From: Macrolepiota albuminosa
Taxonomy: Eukaryota; Basidiomycota; Agaricomycetes; Agaricales; Agaricaceae
Assembly: GCA_027475525.1 (NCBI GenBank)
Contig: JAMWFC010000070.1
Coordinates: 434,001-498,000 of the forward strand
Direction of reading: 5' to 3'
DNA: 64,000 nt
The notes beneath the pieces are model-generated. The model did no database searches, was not told the DNA's origin, and saw only the letters and a program-made list of their open reading frames with translations. The translations under genes and the position numbers were made by a program. Positions 1-11,100 of this stretch are shown here, piece by piece. The number at the start of each line of letters is the position of its first letter. Position 1 is the stretch's first letter.

Positions 1-691
1 GCTACGTCAACACCACACATCCTGACTTCATCAGCGGTCACAAAGTGTGTACCGCATTGTTTTTTTTTTACTCTTCCTTCCTTATTTGTCGTCCTAGGCA
101 ACTGCTGTAGTGACAGAACGCCTCAATGCTGCGAAACCTCAGCCAGCTAATGATCCAAAGACTCAGCAACGAGCGGTTGTGAACAACAACAAGGATCTAG
201 AAGTTGATGCAAAGAAGGACGAACCAAGTTTCTTTAGTTCATTCTTCTCAGCAGCCAAGACAGGTGGCACGACGAAGAAGAAGGCTCCTGCCATGGAGGC
301 ACCTCCCCAGATCATTCGTCCTCAGGCTGCCTTGAGTGATAGGGAGACCATGGAGACAGAGGTCATCAGTGAGTCAATTGAGCCCATTGTGCGAAGTTGT
401 GCTTGAGCTCTTGTCTTTCTAGAACTGCTCATTCATTCGTACTTTAATATTGTTAAGCGCGAAATGATTGATATGGTCCCCAAAGCTATATCTCTGAACC
501 TCGTGTCACACTCGAAGGAGAACCTCCAGCAAACTCTTCTTCAGGAGCTATACAAGCCGGATGTCCTTGATGAATTGTTGAAAGAGAGCGATTATGTCGT
601 CAACCGTAGAAAAGAGGTTGTCGGCATGATACAGGCTCTGAACAAGGCCGAAGAGTATGTTGCTTGTCTCATTCATGAGAAGCTTATCTGA
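1..691 (+). CDS. VPS1: Dynamin-like GTPase, Vps1 type (C-terminal part, cut by window edge)
   Basis: This is the end of a large dynamin-family GTPase acting in membrane fission (vacuolar sorting, endosomes, peroxisomes). Visible exons are 1-44, 98-368 and 423-691, joined by introns with gtgtgt...ctag and gtgagt...ctag borders; stop TGA is at 689-691. The first exon ends in the stalk motif HPDFISGHK. A charged, FF-containing variable insert follows, then RETMETEVIKLLIHSYF, the start of the GTPase effector domain. That TMETEV-KLL signature fits Vps1 better than the mitochondrial Dnm1 paralogue, which has a different sequence there. The GED runs to the C terminus. The GTPase domain lies outside the window. 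The paralogue choice is inference from the GED; the family is secure. Confidence 0.92.
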
Positions 692-1341
692 CGTATATGT
701 CTATAGAATTGTTGCAGGCGTCTGATTTTACTTTTTGATGCCTTCGGCGGATGTTCGGCGTAGAGTAGTAAGCGTGCTTACCGGAGACGGTTTATACATT
801 CTCAGTCCTTACCTAATACCCTTCATATGTGCATACATTTTTTTTTGATTCAAATTAATCATTACGTGGCAGGAATGTGATGTAAGGGCGCAGTAGTATG
901 AGTGTTTGCGGGGACATAAACCCGAGTGCGAGCATCCTGATTTGATCTCATGAACAACGGCGCCTGATTGCAATGATAGGAGATGGGCGCTTGGAGTTGG
1001 GGATTTACTGATGCTGATGCTGATGCAGTCATGAGTGCTGTGTGCAGGTGACAGGAGATCTCAAGGTTGACGGTTGTCAAGGAGGAGGATGAACAAGGTG
1101 GCCATTTCAAGTACTGTATCCCCTCTCTAACAGCATTTCGCATTGCCTCTCACTTGCGCTGCACACTATGCATGGTCTGATGAAGGAGATATGGCATGAG
1201 GGTCTCACTAGAGACCCTGCAGGATGGGCAGACGACTTGACACGGGCACCCATGAGGCAGATCCGAAGGAAAATGGTTCAAGACAGGAGAGTTACGTAAT
1301 GAATAGACGGCTATTAGGAGCGGAGTTTTAACCTGGCACAG
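692..1341. other. Intergenic, no gene recognised
   Basis: This stretch lies between the dynamin stop codon and the TATA box upstream of the TBP gene. It contains a short CTGATG hexamer run near 1010-1027. The open frames on the minus strand (862-1401) show no family resemblance. Confidence 0.5.
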
Positions 1342-1348
1342 TATATAA
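1342..1348 (+). promoter_or_regulatory. Candidate TATA box of the TBP gene
   Basis: TATATAA stands about 75-95 bp upstream of the first plausible ATGs (1419, 1435) of the TATA-binding protein gene. The position fits a fungal core promoter. No other promoter element was identified. Confidence 0.4.
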
Positions 1349-1418
1349 GGGCGGCGTTCGCCAGTTGAAACGACGTTACTCCCCCGTTTAAAAGTTCCCA
1401 CGGCGCCTGCGAAAAAAA

Positions 1419-2667
1419 ATGCTCCCTACGCGTAATGTCACGTTTGGGCGTGCGACTGCCGCGCAGCAACAGCCATACCAGCACCAGCCACAGCCCATCT
1501 CCCTACGCGTAATGTCACGTTTGGGCGTGCGACTGCCGCGCAGCAACAGCCATACCAGCACCAGCCACAGCCCATCATGGCCTCGCCCTCCCTCAGAGCA
1601 ACCCATACATCCAGCAGGTCCTTGCCACTGTCCCCGCCCCCTGCCCGGCCCGTCCCCTTTGTCCCACCCTGCACCGTCTACCTCCCAGTCCCCTCCCGTC
1701 GCACAGAACGCTGTTGCTGGGCCCTCCTCTACCCCTGTCCCCTCTACCCCTGTCCCCCTCACTCTCGAACAACAGCACATCACTGCCGTCGAGGGTATTG
1801 TGCCGACTCTTCAGAACATCGTTGCCACCGTCAACCTTGACTGTCGTCTCGACCTAAAGACCATCGCCCTCCACGCCCGCAATGCCGAGTATAACCCCAA
1901 GGTTGGTATCGCCTTTCTTAGTCTCTTGAGCGTAGCACATCGAACTGCTTCGATTTGTTCCGCATAGCGTTTTGCAGCCGTCATCATGCGTATTCGTGAT
2001 CCCAAGACAACTGCTTTGATATTTGCATCAGGCAAGATGGTTGTGACGGGTGCAAAGTCTGAGGACGACTCGCGACTAGCTTCGCGTAAATACGCTCGCA
2101 TTGTGCAGAAGCTGGGGTTCGTTGCCAAATTTTCCGAGTTTAAAATTCAGAACATCGTCGGAAGCTGCGACGTCAAGTTCCCCATTCGATTGGAGGGACT
2201 GGCCTACAGCCACGGACAGTTCAGTAGCTATGAGCCAGAAGTACATTGTCTTACTTGATGTCTCGTCAACGTTACTCATCGGATCCATAGTTGTTCCCCG
2301 GTCTCATCTACCGCATGATCAAACCAAAGGTCGTGCTTCTCATCTTTGTGTCAGGCAAGATTGTCCTGACGGGTGCCAAGGTAAACACCGTTTCTTTTTT
2401 CCGTTCTTCTTTGCATGATGTAAGCCTTGTTCCCTTCGAGTTGTTGACCTCGGGTACCACGCCCTTGGTCACGACCACGTTGGAACTTGATTGGCGTTGA
2501 GATCATTATTGGATCCTATCGTCTGCTTACTTTATGAGTTCGGTGGACCTGGTTTTAATTCCATCCGCTGACGCTATTGTTTCTTTCTCGCGACTCAGGT
2601 CAGAGAAGAAATTTACACCGCATTTAACACAATATACACCGTGTTATGCGAGTTCCGGAAACCATAA
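1419..2667 (+). CDS. TBP1: TATA-binding protein (TFIID/SPT15)
   Basis: TBP nucleates transcription initiation by all three nuclear RNA polymerases. The saddle-shaped core is complete: [20 protein letters not shown] begins the first repeat, and the second starts near [19 protein letters not shown] and ends in TVLCEFRKP followed by TAA at 2665-2667. Exon ends that keep the core in frame are ...-1901, 1968-2240, 2291-2380 and 2599-2667; the last intron is 218 bp. The proline- and serine-rich N terminus is not reliable. A 77-bp duplication (1422-1575) covers the start region, and simple collapse puts the glutamine-rich frame from 1419 out of register with the core frame, so the true start (1419, 1435 or further upstream) is open. 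The range given uses 1419. Confidence 0.93.
1422..1575. repeat. 77-bp tandem duplication, TBP 5' end
   Basis: Copies 1422-1498 and 1499-1575 are identical (one more base matches). They disrupt the N-terminal frame of TBP. Confidence 0.9.
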
Positions 2668-3170
2668 ATCTGCTATGCCATTAGAGCCGTTTCATGCCTT
2701 CACCTTGGCTCGACGTCTATGCCTGTGCATGTCTATTTGTTCGGATTCGACTTTACGGACGCGATATATTTTCAGGGCGGTGGTGAGCTGGCTGAATCTA
2801 AAAACTACCTATATCAGGGAAGAGTGCGGATCGTAGCGCACGTCCCTTTCTTCCCCGTGTCCTTTCTTTTTTACGACAACATTATAATCCATGATATTAT
2901 TTCAAGCCTGTATGTTTTATAACGCACACATCATCATTCCCCACCCAGCCAATCAATCACAATTATATGGGATCACTTACAGATATATTCCCAACGCACT
3001 CGAATTGACCTTTTTTTTTGAACTAAATGAATTGTGTGAAGACAGTTCAAACCGTTAAGCTTTAAGGATTGGTCAGCTCGGACTTGGTACGGCTTTCACC
3101 CTTCTTCTCTTCCTACCACGACGCTGGCTGGGCCTCGTCTTTCTTCTTTTTCGTTCTTATTCTTTTCATA
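2668..3170. other. Intergenic between TBP and GH5 genes
   Basis: Short open frames here show no recognisable family. The stretch should hold the TBP 3' UTR and the promoter of the GH5 gene. A pyrimidine-rich tract lies just upstream of the GH5 ATG (about 3100-3170). Confidence 0.5.
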
Positions 3171-5306
3171 ATGGTTTTCAATGCTGCTGCATTTGCTGCT
3201 CTTTTACATGCCCTTGGTCTGACTCAAGGTTCCTATAAGCCAGCTCCAACGCCCTTCAGTGTTCGCAACTCATCACAAATACCTTCCTATCATACTGTCA
3301 AGAGCCCACCAGGAGCGCAGGTACTATTTGAAAACTCTAAAAAAGTCTCGCCTTTGGCGGATTCTCATGCCGAGTGCTATGTCGATCCATATGACGCGGC
3401 CCCTATCGGGAAACAGAACTTTTTGCCATTTGACCCAGAAAAGGCGATTATGTATCGATATAGGCAACAACAATCTGTTAACATGGGATCCTGGTATGCG
3501 TTGCCTTTGGTGATATATGCGTTTTATCTATCACCTCTAGGTTTGTTCATGAAAATTGGATGACTCCATCTCTTTTCCGATGCGCGGGTGGAAAGAAACT
3601 CTCGGAACTGGATATCGCTTCTGGCTGGGGCTCTAAAGAATCTTCGCGATCGCTCTTGGAACGTCATTGGGATACATTCATCACGCGGTCTGACTTTGAG
3701 TACCTCGCAAGCATCGGCATCAATACTGTGCGCCTTCCCATCGGATACTGGAACCTGGGCCCGTCTTTCACTGAGGACACACCTTTCGCTGATGTCGGAG
3801 AAGTCTACAAGAATTCATGGCCAAGGATCGTGCGTGCTATCAACGACGCTGCGGAGTGTGAAATAGGCGTTCTTGTGGACCTGCACGGCGCTGTCGGAAG
3901 TCAGAATGGACAACCTCACTCTGGTGTTTCGGACGGTGCATCTAACATGTTTGATGATCCGGAGTACATGGAGAAGACGATTGATGTACTCGGATTTCTC
4001 ATGCAACAATTGGACCCTGTCTCAAATGTCGTCGGGATCCAGGTTTTGAATGAACCACAGGACAAGCCAGAACTCACGGATTTTTGTGAGTACGCTTCTC
4101 TGGATCTAGATTCATGCCATTGATGCACGCTACTGTTTTCGACATAGACACTCGAGCGATTGAATCTATGAGGAATGTAGCTTCGAATACAATGTCGCTC
4201 CCGCTTTATATTCATGACGGGTTTAATCTCGGCCGGTTCAGTCAATTTGCAGCCAATCGCACTGATTTCGTTGTTCACCGCTTTATATTCATGACGGGTT
4301 TAATCTCGGCCGGTTCAGTCAATTTGCAGCCAATCGCACTGATTTCGTTGTTCAGATCATCATTCGTACTTTGTCTTCACACCTTCAGATTCGGCTGAAC
4401 CTGCGTCTCAGCACACCAGCGACGTCAAGGGTCCTATATCCAAATCGTTTACTGATGCTTCGTTCAAGGAACGGAGGAATCTTTTCATTGGTGAATGGTC
4501 CTGCGCATTGACGTCCGACAGTATGGCACATGAAGCCGACCCAGATCAAGCTCGAAGAGATTTCTGCCGTGGCCAGATGGATGTATATGCGAACGCAGCT
4601 GCGGGTTGGAGCTTTTGGTGTAAGGTCTTTTTTAGTTTTTTCAAGTTTCTCTATTGACGAAAGCCCGTTCTAGCTTACCTGAAGGAGGACTGTGACAACG
4701 ATCTTGGGTGGTGTTTCAAGGGCGCTGTCAATAAGAGTCTGCCTGCTTCTTTCTTTGCGTATAACAATGCTCCTACGGATCCGCAACGTGTCAAAGAACT
4801 CTCGTCACTTGTCGCGAACATGACTGCTCCTTCGCCATCTGAGATTCTTAACGGTCAGGCGAATGCTCCTTCAAAGGATTCCTCTGGTGCGAAGAACACT
4901 CCTACACGACGACGCGAGTCCCTCCAGAAGGAAAAGCGACGTTCTCAAGACCGCTTTGATGCAATCTCTCGTCGACATGAAGCTGGTAGCGCACCGCTCA
5001 GTCCTGCGCAACAGTCGACTGTCAAGACCGCTTTGATGCAATCTCTCGTCGACATGAAGCTGGTAGCGCACCGCTCAGTCCTGCGCAACAGTCGACTGTC
5101 AAGGGATACATAAACGGCTTTCTCGCGTGTAGGAAATTCGCATCCTATGGTTCGTTCAATAAACTCGGTTTCATCGGACAATACGTGGCGGATACTTGGC
5201 CCAATGATCTCGAGCCTGGAACAGAGCAAATTATCGTGATGGGTTTGGCAATGGTTTAATGGATTGTCAAGGGCGTGTGCAAATGGCTCTGAATGAGGCG
5301 TATTGA
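3171..5306 (+). CDS. GH5 family exo-beta-glucanase-like protein (Exg3-like)
   Basis: A retaining glycosidase of family GH5, probably subfamily 9, acting on fungal beta-1,3/1,6-glucan. Exons are 3171-3493, 3541-4085, 4148-4619 and 4674-5306. NMGSWFVHENWM matches the family's NLGSW entry motif. LNEPQ carries the acid/base glutamate, and GEWSCAL carries the nucleophile. A long C-terminal extension ending in a GY-N-F-AC-K/ASYG region resembles the fission yeast Exg3 group. The hydrophobic N terminus could be a weak signal peptide, but Exg3 is cytoplasmic. Two 77-bp duplications fall in exons 3 and 4. After collapsing them, single bases still seem to be missing after DFVVQ (about 4354) and after PGTEQ (about 5225), so the tail is read in a shifted frame ending TGA 5304-5306. 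Expected length after repair is about 606 aa. The exact substrate is not certain. Confidence 0.88.
4201..4354. repeat. 77-bp tandem duplication, GH5 exon 3
   Basis: Copies 4201-4277 and 4278-4354 match exactly and the match ends at both borders. The duplication shifts the GH5 frame after DFVV. Confidence 0.93.
4945..5098. repeat. 77-bp tandem duplication, GH5 exon 4
   Basis: Copies start at 4945 and 5022 (match continues to 5103). Removing one copy joins QQSTVK to GYINGFL in frame. Confidence 0.93.
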
Positions 5307-5496
5307 ATGTCATCTATATTTTTTTCTTATTGTTTACTGTCCTAGTACCGCCTGTCCTTTCAATGCGTTTTTATTTCAATCACAAGTCTGTTCATCTATA
5401 GCTATTTATCACTCAAGGGCAGCGGTGGCTGTGCATGGTGATCGGCCAGGAACTTTCACTCGGAAAAAGTTTTGCATTCACGACTACACATTTGCA

Positions 5497-7141
5497 ATGC
5501 CAGGTCCCGAAGACGCGACTACTTCGACGGCACCAAAACCATCTTTCAAGTCTCTGGGGCTCATTGACCCTCTCTTACAAGCTCTTGATCAGCTTGACTT
5601 CAAAACACCGACAGACATCCAGGTTGAAGCTCTACCACATGCACTAGAGGGAAGAGATATCATTGGCGTTGCCTCAACTGGTTCTGGAAAAACTGCGGCA
5701 TTTGCACTTCCAATCTTACAAAAGCTATGGGAGGAGCCCAAGGGTCTCTTCGCATGTGTCCTCGCGCCTACCCGTGAACTGGCGTACCAAATATCTCAAC
5801 AGTTCGAATCATTAGGTTCAGCTATGGGGGTCAGATGTGCAGTCATCGTAGGAGGAATGGATCTCCCTACGCAAGCTATCGCGCTTGCAAAACGGCCGCA
5901 CATTGTGGTTGCCACGCCTGGCCGTCTCATTGACCACCTAGAAAACACAAAAGGATTCAGCCTTCGGAGCATCAAGTTCCTCGTATGTTCCGGTCTTCAA
6001 AATGATCTTGATCAGCTTGAATAGTATCTATAGGTCCTTGATGAAGCAGATCGACTACTAGACATGGACTTTGGACCCATGATCTTGATCAGCTTGAATA
6101 GTATCTATAGGTCCTTGATGAAGCAGATCGACTACTAGACATGGACTTTGGACCCATCATCGACAAAATTCTGAAGCTTATACCAAGAGAACGTACGACA
6201 TACCTCTTCTCCGCAACAATGACCAGCAAAGTCGCAAAACTACAGCGTGCAAGTTTATCAAATCCAGTTCGTGTAGAGGTCAACTCAAAGTACGCTTCTA
6301 TAAACGTGATGTTGGTCCACTTTAATAAAGAATCTATCAGATACCAGACGGTCTCGACATTGCTGCAGTATTATCTCCTAATGCCATTAAAAGACAAGGA
6401 TGCGTATATGGTATATCTGGCGAATTCCCTCGCCCAAAATTCCATGATGATATTCACAAGAACAGTTCACGATGCGCAGAGGTCAGTTCATTCATCTGCA
6501 ATAGTCACAGGCACCATGAACTCATCCGGCTCAAGATTGTCCATAATATTACGAAATCTTGGATTCCCCGCCGTACCCTTGCACGGCCAATTGACTCAGA
6601 GTCAACGCCTGGGAGCCCTGAGCAAATTCAAAAGCGGAGGTCGCAAAGTCCTGGTCGCGACAGATGTTGCCAGCAGGCAAGTCTCACCATTAAACAACTA
6701 AAGTAATCCCAGAATTAACAATATAAATTCGCTAGAGGTTTGGACATCCCATCCGTAGACGTAGTTATCAACTTCGACATACCCACCCACTCTAAAGATT
6801 ACATCCACCGCGTCGGACGAACAGCGCGTGCGGGTCGCGCAGGAAAATCTATCACGCTCGTCACGCAGTACGATGTCGAGCTTGTGCAGCGGATTGAAGC
6901 CGTGATTGACAAGAAGATGGATTTGTGGCCTACAGATGCGGAGGAAATCGCGTTGCTGAAGGAACGCGTGAATGAGGCGAGTCGGCTGGCAATTAATGAG
7001 TTGAAGGAGCAGGCGGCAAAAGGTGGGAATGGGGGCAGGAAAAGGAGACGGGAGGAGGGTGGACGAGACGATCGAGATAGGGATGACGACATGGTTGAGG
7101 CTGGTATGCCGAAGCGAGCGAAGAAGGGCAAGAGGCATTAG
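5497..7141 (+). CDS. RRP3: ATP-dependent rRNA helicase RRP3 (DEAD-box, DDX47 type)
   Basis: A nucleolar DEAD-box RNA helicase needed for early pre-18S rRNA processing. Exons after collapse are 5497-5982, 6111-6289, 6341-6481, 6536-6676 and 6736-7141, giving 450 aa. Motifs in order: the Q motif at FKTPTDIQ, motif I ASTGSGKT, Ia PTRELA, Ib [47 protein letters not shown] and [15 protein letters not shown]. The tail is lysine/arginine-rich ([16 protein letters not shown]), as expected for a nucleolar protein. Intron 4 is of the GC-AG type (gcaagt at 6677). A 77-bp duplication covers the end of intron 1 and start of exon 2 (6002-6155), so exon 2 also appears at 6034. The ATG at 5497 was chosen because the conserved domain starts about 15 residues later. 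The gene starts 190 bp after the GH5 stop. Confidence 0.95.
6002..6155. repeat. 77-bp tandem duplication, RRP3 intron 1/exon 2
   Basis: Copies start at 6002 and 6079. The splice acceptor and the DEAD motif are both repeated; one copy suffices for a correct gene. Confidence 0.93.
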
Positions 7142-7231
7142 TGAGATGTATGTTTAGGGATGACGACATGGTTGAGGCTGGTATGCCGAAGCGAGCGAAG
7201 AAGGGCAAGAGGCATTAGTGAGATGTATGTT
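7078..7231. repeat. 77-bp tandem duplication, RRP3 stop region
   Basis: Copies start at 7078 and 7155 and include the RRP3 stop codon. The encoded protein is unaffected. Confidence 0.92.
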
Positions 7232-8184
7232 TTCACTATCAGCGATCGACGTGCGGTAGATACGGATTCTAGACAAATCCAATTTAATCAGTATCGTCCA
7301 CGTCAATGCGGTGATGCTTTTGAATCTGCTCTTCGTGTTCCTGAGGAAGCTGATTTTACCAACTTTGCCTTTCAACACCCTGATGCCGAAGAGTTAGTCG
7401 TTGTTAGTAGGTCCATGGGGCGACGTTTGCGTTTTGTCGCGACCTCACCCCTTATTTCATTGGTCCCGAGAAGCTCGTGACACGCTGCGTTTATAACAGA
7501 ATTGTTAGATGGGATTCAAACTATTTTTATATGACCTCTATTCACTGCGACGATCACGGGAGATAACCTGGCGAGGGCGCAGGTGGAACAGAACAACTCC
7601 TTAGGGAGTTCCATCTCATCGACCACTCTCGTCATTTGCGCACCTCCGAGGGAGTTCTTGTCGAAAATGACGCGAGCGCAGGTCGGAAAAGAACAGTGTA
7701 TTCCGTAACTACCCTCCACACCACGTGCGAATAGCGGAACCAAACAACGATAACGGAGTTGGGACAGGCTGTACCAGCCCTCCCGAAAAAACCTCCGAGT
7801 TACGCGGTCAACAAGTTTTCTGACTGAGCGAGGTCATTTATTGGTTGACGTCCTCTCAATGCTTTCGAGGGATTCCTTTGGATACCCGAATGTCCCGCAG
7901 CTTTAAGCATTACACCGCGTACCTATTCACGTTCAATGCTTTCGAGGGATTCCTTTGGATACCCGAATGTCCCGCAGCTTTAAGCATTACACCGCGTACC
8001 TATTCACGTTGGCATCGCATATCGTTACTTTGCCGGAGTGGTAACGGGATCGCCTGCTATGCATTTAAGCGGTTGCATTTTGTGCGCGAGTGTTCGAATC
8101 GCTCAGGTGACGCTTTTGTGCATACCTTTGCCAGACCACAATTACTTTTCTCCGCTCGACAAAGTAAGGTTCCCATCATGCAAA
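7142..8184. other. Intergenic between convergent RRP3 and TRS130
   Basis: No gene was recognised. An open frame from 7206 on the plus strand (about 90 residues) and one at 7516-7743 on the minus strand have no family features. The stretch also holds a 77-bp duplication at 7856-8009. It should include the 3' UTRs of both neighbours. Confidence 0.45.
7856..8009. repeat. 77-bp tandem duplication, intergenic
   Basis: Copies start at 7856 and 7933, between RRP3 and TRS130. Confidence 0.92.
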
Positions 8185-11100
8185 CTAATTGTGATTGGAA
8201 CCCATGTTAAGGACAAATGTACTCCTACCGCCCCGAGGAAGAACCAGCACCGTCTTGGCTCCGTGAGTCTGAAATGTCTCTATGCTGGGTATAGCCATCG
8301 AACCCATCGTCGACTCCCCTTCCACTGGCAACGCCGTCACTGACACCTTAGGTAACGCCAATTCCCCGTGGTGAAGCGCAATGAGCGTTATAGGCACTAC
8401 TTTCGTCTCCCCATCCTGTTCGAGAAAACGATGAAGATCCCCAGCCATTATGGAATGCAACTGGATGACTTACTGCAGCAGTAAAGTCCCCTCGTTTCGG
8501 TCCACTCACAAGCCAATCGCGTACCATCTCTTCTACGTCATATCGTAGTATGTATCGAGTGTCCTTGTCCCTCGCACCAGAGCCCCAGTGGAAGGACGTA
8601 TGGATTGAAATAGTTGCAGACATTGGTTGCCCTGCATAGAGGGGCAGAGAATCCGACTTGACGCTAAACGGTGTCGATACGATTTGGACGCTGACAGACG
8701 CCACGATCTGCACGATAATGGTTTGAGCACAAAAGGTAAGGTGCAGAATTAGAACATACACTCATATGCGGCACATCAACTGGTATTTTGATTTCCCTCC
8801 AGTTGCCTTCAGGCGGACAAGGATGTCTATGGTGTTTGAGAAGCTATACGGGAATTGTCACGTCCATGCATGATGTGCATTTGTAGAAAGTACGAACCTC
8901 CTTCACCTTTCTGAGCAGCTCGGCAGTCTCTTCATTCGCTTCGTCCAGAGGGGTATCTTGTAGAAAGTACGAACCTCCTTCACCTTTCTGAGCAGCTCGG
9001 CAGTCTCTTCATTCGCTTCGTCCAGAGGGGTATCGGGAACTTCAAGTTCCCCTGTCATCCTATACAGGTCGACCCATCCAGCGTCCTTTCCAACGCCTCA
9101 ACGAGCTGGGTGATGAGAGCTGTACGGTGCCGATGAGGTGAGGGCGAATCCACGACTACATTATCGACGGTCTTGTCCACCACAGCCTCGACCTCTGAAG
9201 AATAATGAGCAACCTGATGGGATGGTCCGGCGCAAGTGATGCACCTTCGCGTAACATGCGATAACGTATTAGTGAAGAATAATGAGCAACCTGATGGGAT
9301 GGTCCGGCGCAAGTGATGCACCTTCGCGTAACATGCGATAACGTATTAGTAGGTCTAGCGCTTCGCGAACTTGGGAGCAAGTTATTTATGGATAAAACCA
9401 TTTGAAACTCAACAAACCTGGGCCATGAGCAGAATCAATCTGGAACAAGAAAATCACTGGTTGTGCAGGCGTTACAGTCTGACGAAAAGTAAGGGGTCAT
9501 CGAAACTCTCGAAACAGTCTAGGAATAACAGACCACAACTCCCCGATTCTTGGTCGCGGTCGGCGAAATCTTGACACCATCGAGTCCACATTCTTTAGTC
9601 ACCAGTTGGACAGCACATATCCGTACATGCTGGTGACTTGTTGTTGATATGGTGAATTTAGAAAAGAGCCTCGGAGAATTCCGTATCAATACACGGGAAG
9701 TCGAGAAGAATGAAATTTTATACCGGCTGCCACGGAAGAAATCTTCGACATTTACAGATATTGGAAGGGTAGTCAGGACTACCTGAGTCATTCGTATCGT
9801 CCGGGAGAGAGATTGTTCCGGCGCAGTCGTATATTCAACCTCTGTAGTGATTTTCTGTTGTCTTGGTGAGCGATATGATGTTGAGCACATCAGATATTTT
9901 TACCATCGCCTGGAAAGCTGAAGTATCTGAATGGGGTACCATGAGTGAAACAGTCGTGTGCTCTGGAATATCCTCGAGGATGATAGAGTTGCCAGCGACC
10001 TGTAGTCGTTCTGATCGCTTCTCTACGGCTAGATTGTCAAACTAATAGCCGAATGCTCAAGCAAAAGATCCCCACCTCCGTTGTAATACGCGTCCTTTGG
10101 CAAGAAGGTCACACCAGACGAACTAAGCTTGACGAAGGCTTTCACAACATGATTTCGGCCCGTCGATACAGCGACAAGAATCGTTGGAGGTTCGCCAAGT
10201 TCGACTTCACAAGGTTAATCATCATCAGCGGTCCAAAAAAAACTTGAGAGAATACAAATTTACTTCTATCAGGTTGACTAATGTTCACGTCCAATGCAAG
10301 TAGGTCCTTTGGAACGCGTACAAGGACTTTAGTTTCCTTTCGCGATGGAAATGCTTTCGAAGAAGGCTTCTTATGCTGCCATTGGAGATACAGCTTCGCC
10401 ATCCGCATCTCACTAGAGTCAAGCAGGTAGAGTCCCGCTGCCACGGCCTGAACCAAAACAGTCAAAGAACGATAATTGATGGAGCCTCACTAGAGTCAAG
10501 CAGGTAGAGTCCCGCTGCCACGGCCTGAACCAAAACAGTCAAAGAACGATAATTGATGGAGCCGAGAGAACTTACAGGGCAAAAAAGGGTCAGCGTCGTC
10601 TTTCCGGGAGGTAATCCTGAAACAGATGTGGAAAAAGTACACCGTTCTGTATCTCTGCCCACAAGGACAACACTGATTCCTTCCGCAGGAAAACCTAATT
10701 GTCCTCCCATTCAGCAGCGATGATTTACTGCTGAGATATTGCCTTACGCAGGGTAATGGTTTTGCATTGTCACGTCTAAGAAACAGCCATCTTTCGTCTC
10801 CGCTATCCGGGCATTTGGTGACACTTTAAGTGTTATGGCAGGATGATTTGGATATGCCAATACTTGAAGAACACTATGTCATCGTACTCAACTCGTGTGA
10901 ATCCTGTGCATACCTGAGTCAAGATTTCCGGCGGCCTGATAGAGACTTTCCACAAGTTTTGTGATGTATTCCACTTGGTCTTCTTCATGCATCAACAATT
11001 CCGCACCAGAACTGTCGACATAGGATTTTAGAAACGATAGGAGAATGTGTATCCATTCTGTGTCCTTTTCTTGTTGATAGTCAGCGTGAGTATCGAGGGC

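Noticed and set aside
1388..1783. Minus-strand ORFs opposite the TBP start
   Set aside because: They are shadows of the duplicated, GC-rich TBP 5' end and have no family features.
7206..7480. Plus-strand ORF after RRP3 as a gene
   Set aside because: Its start lies in the artefactual second copy of a duplication and the sequence matches no family I know.
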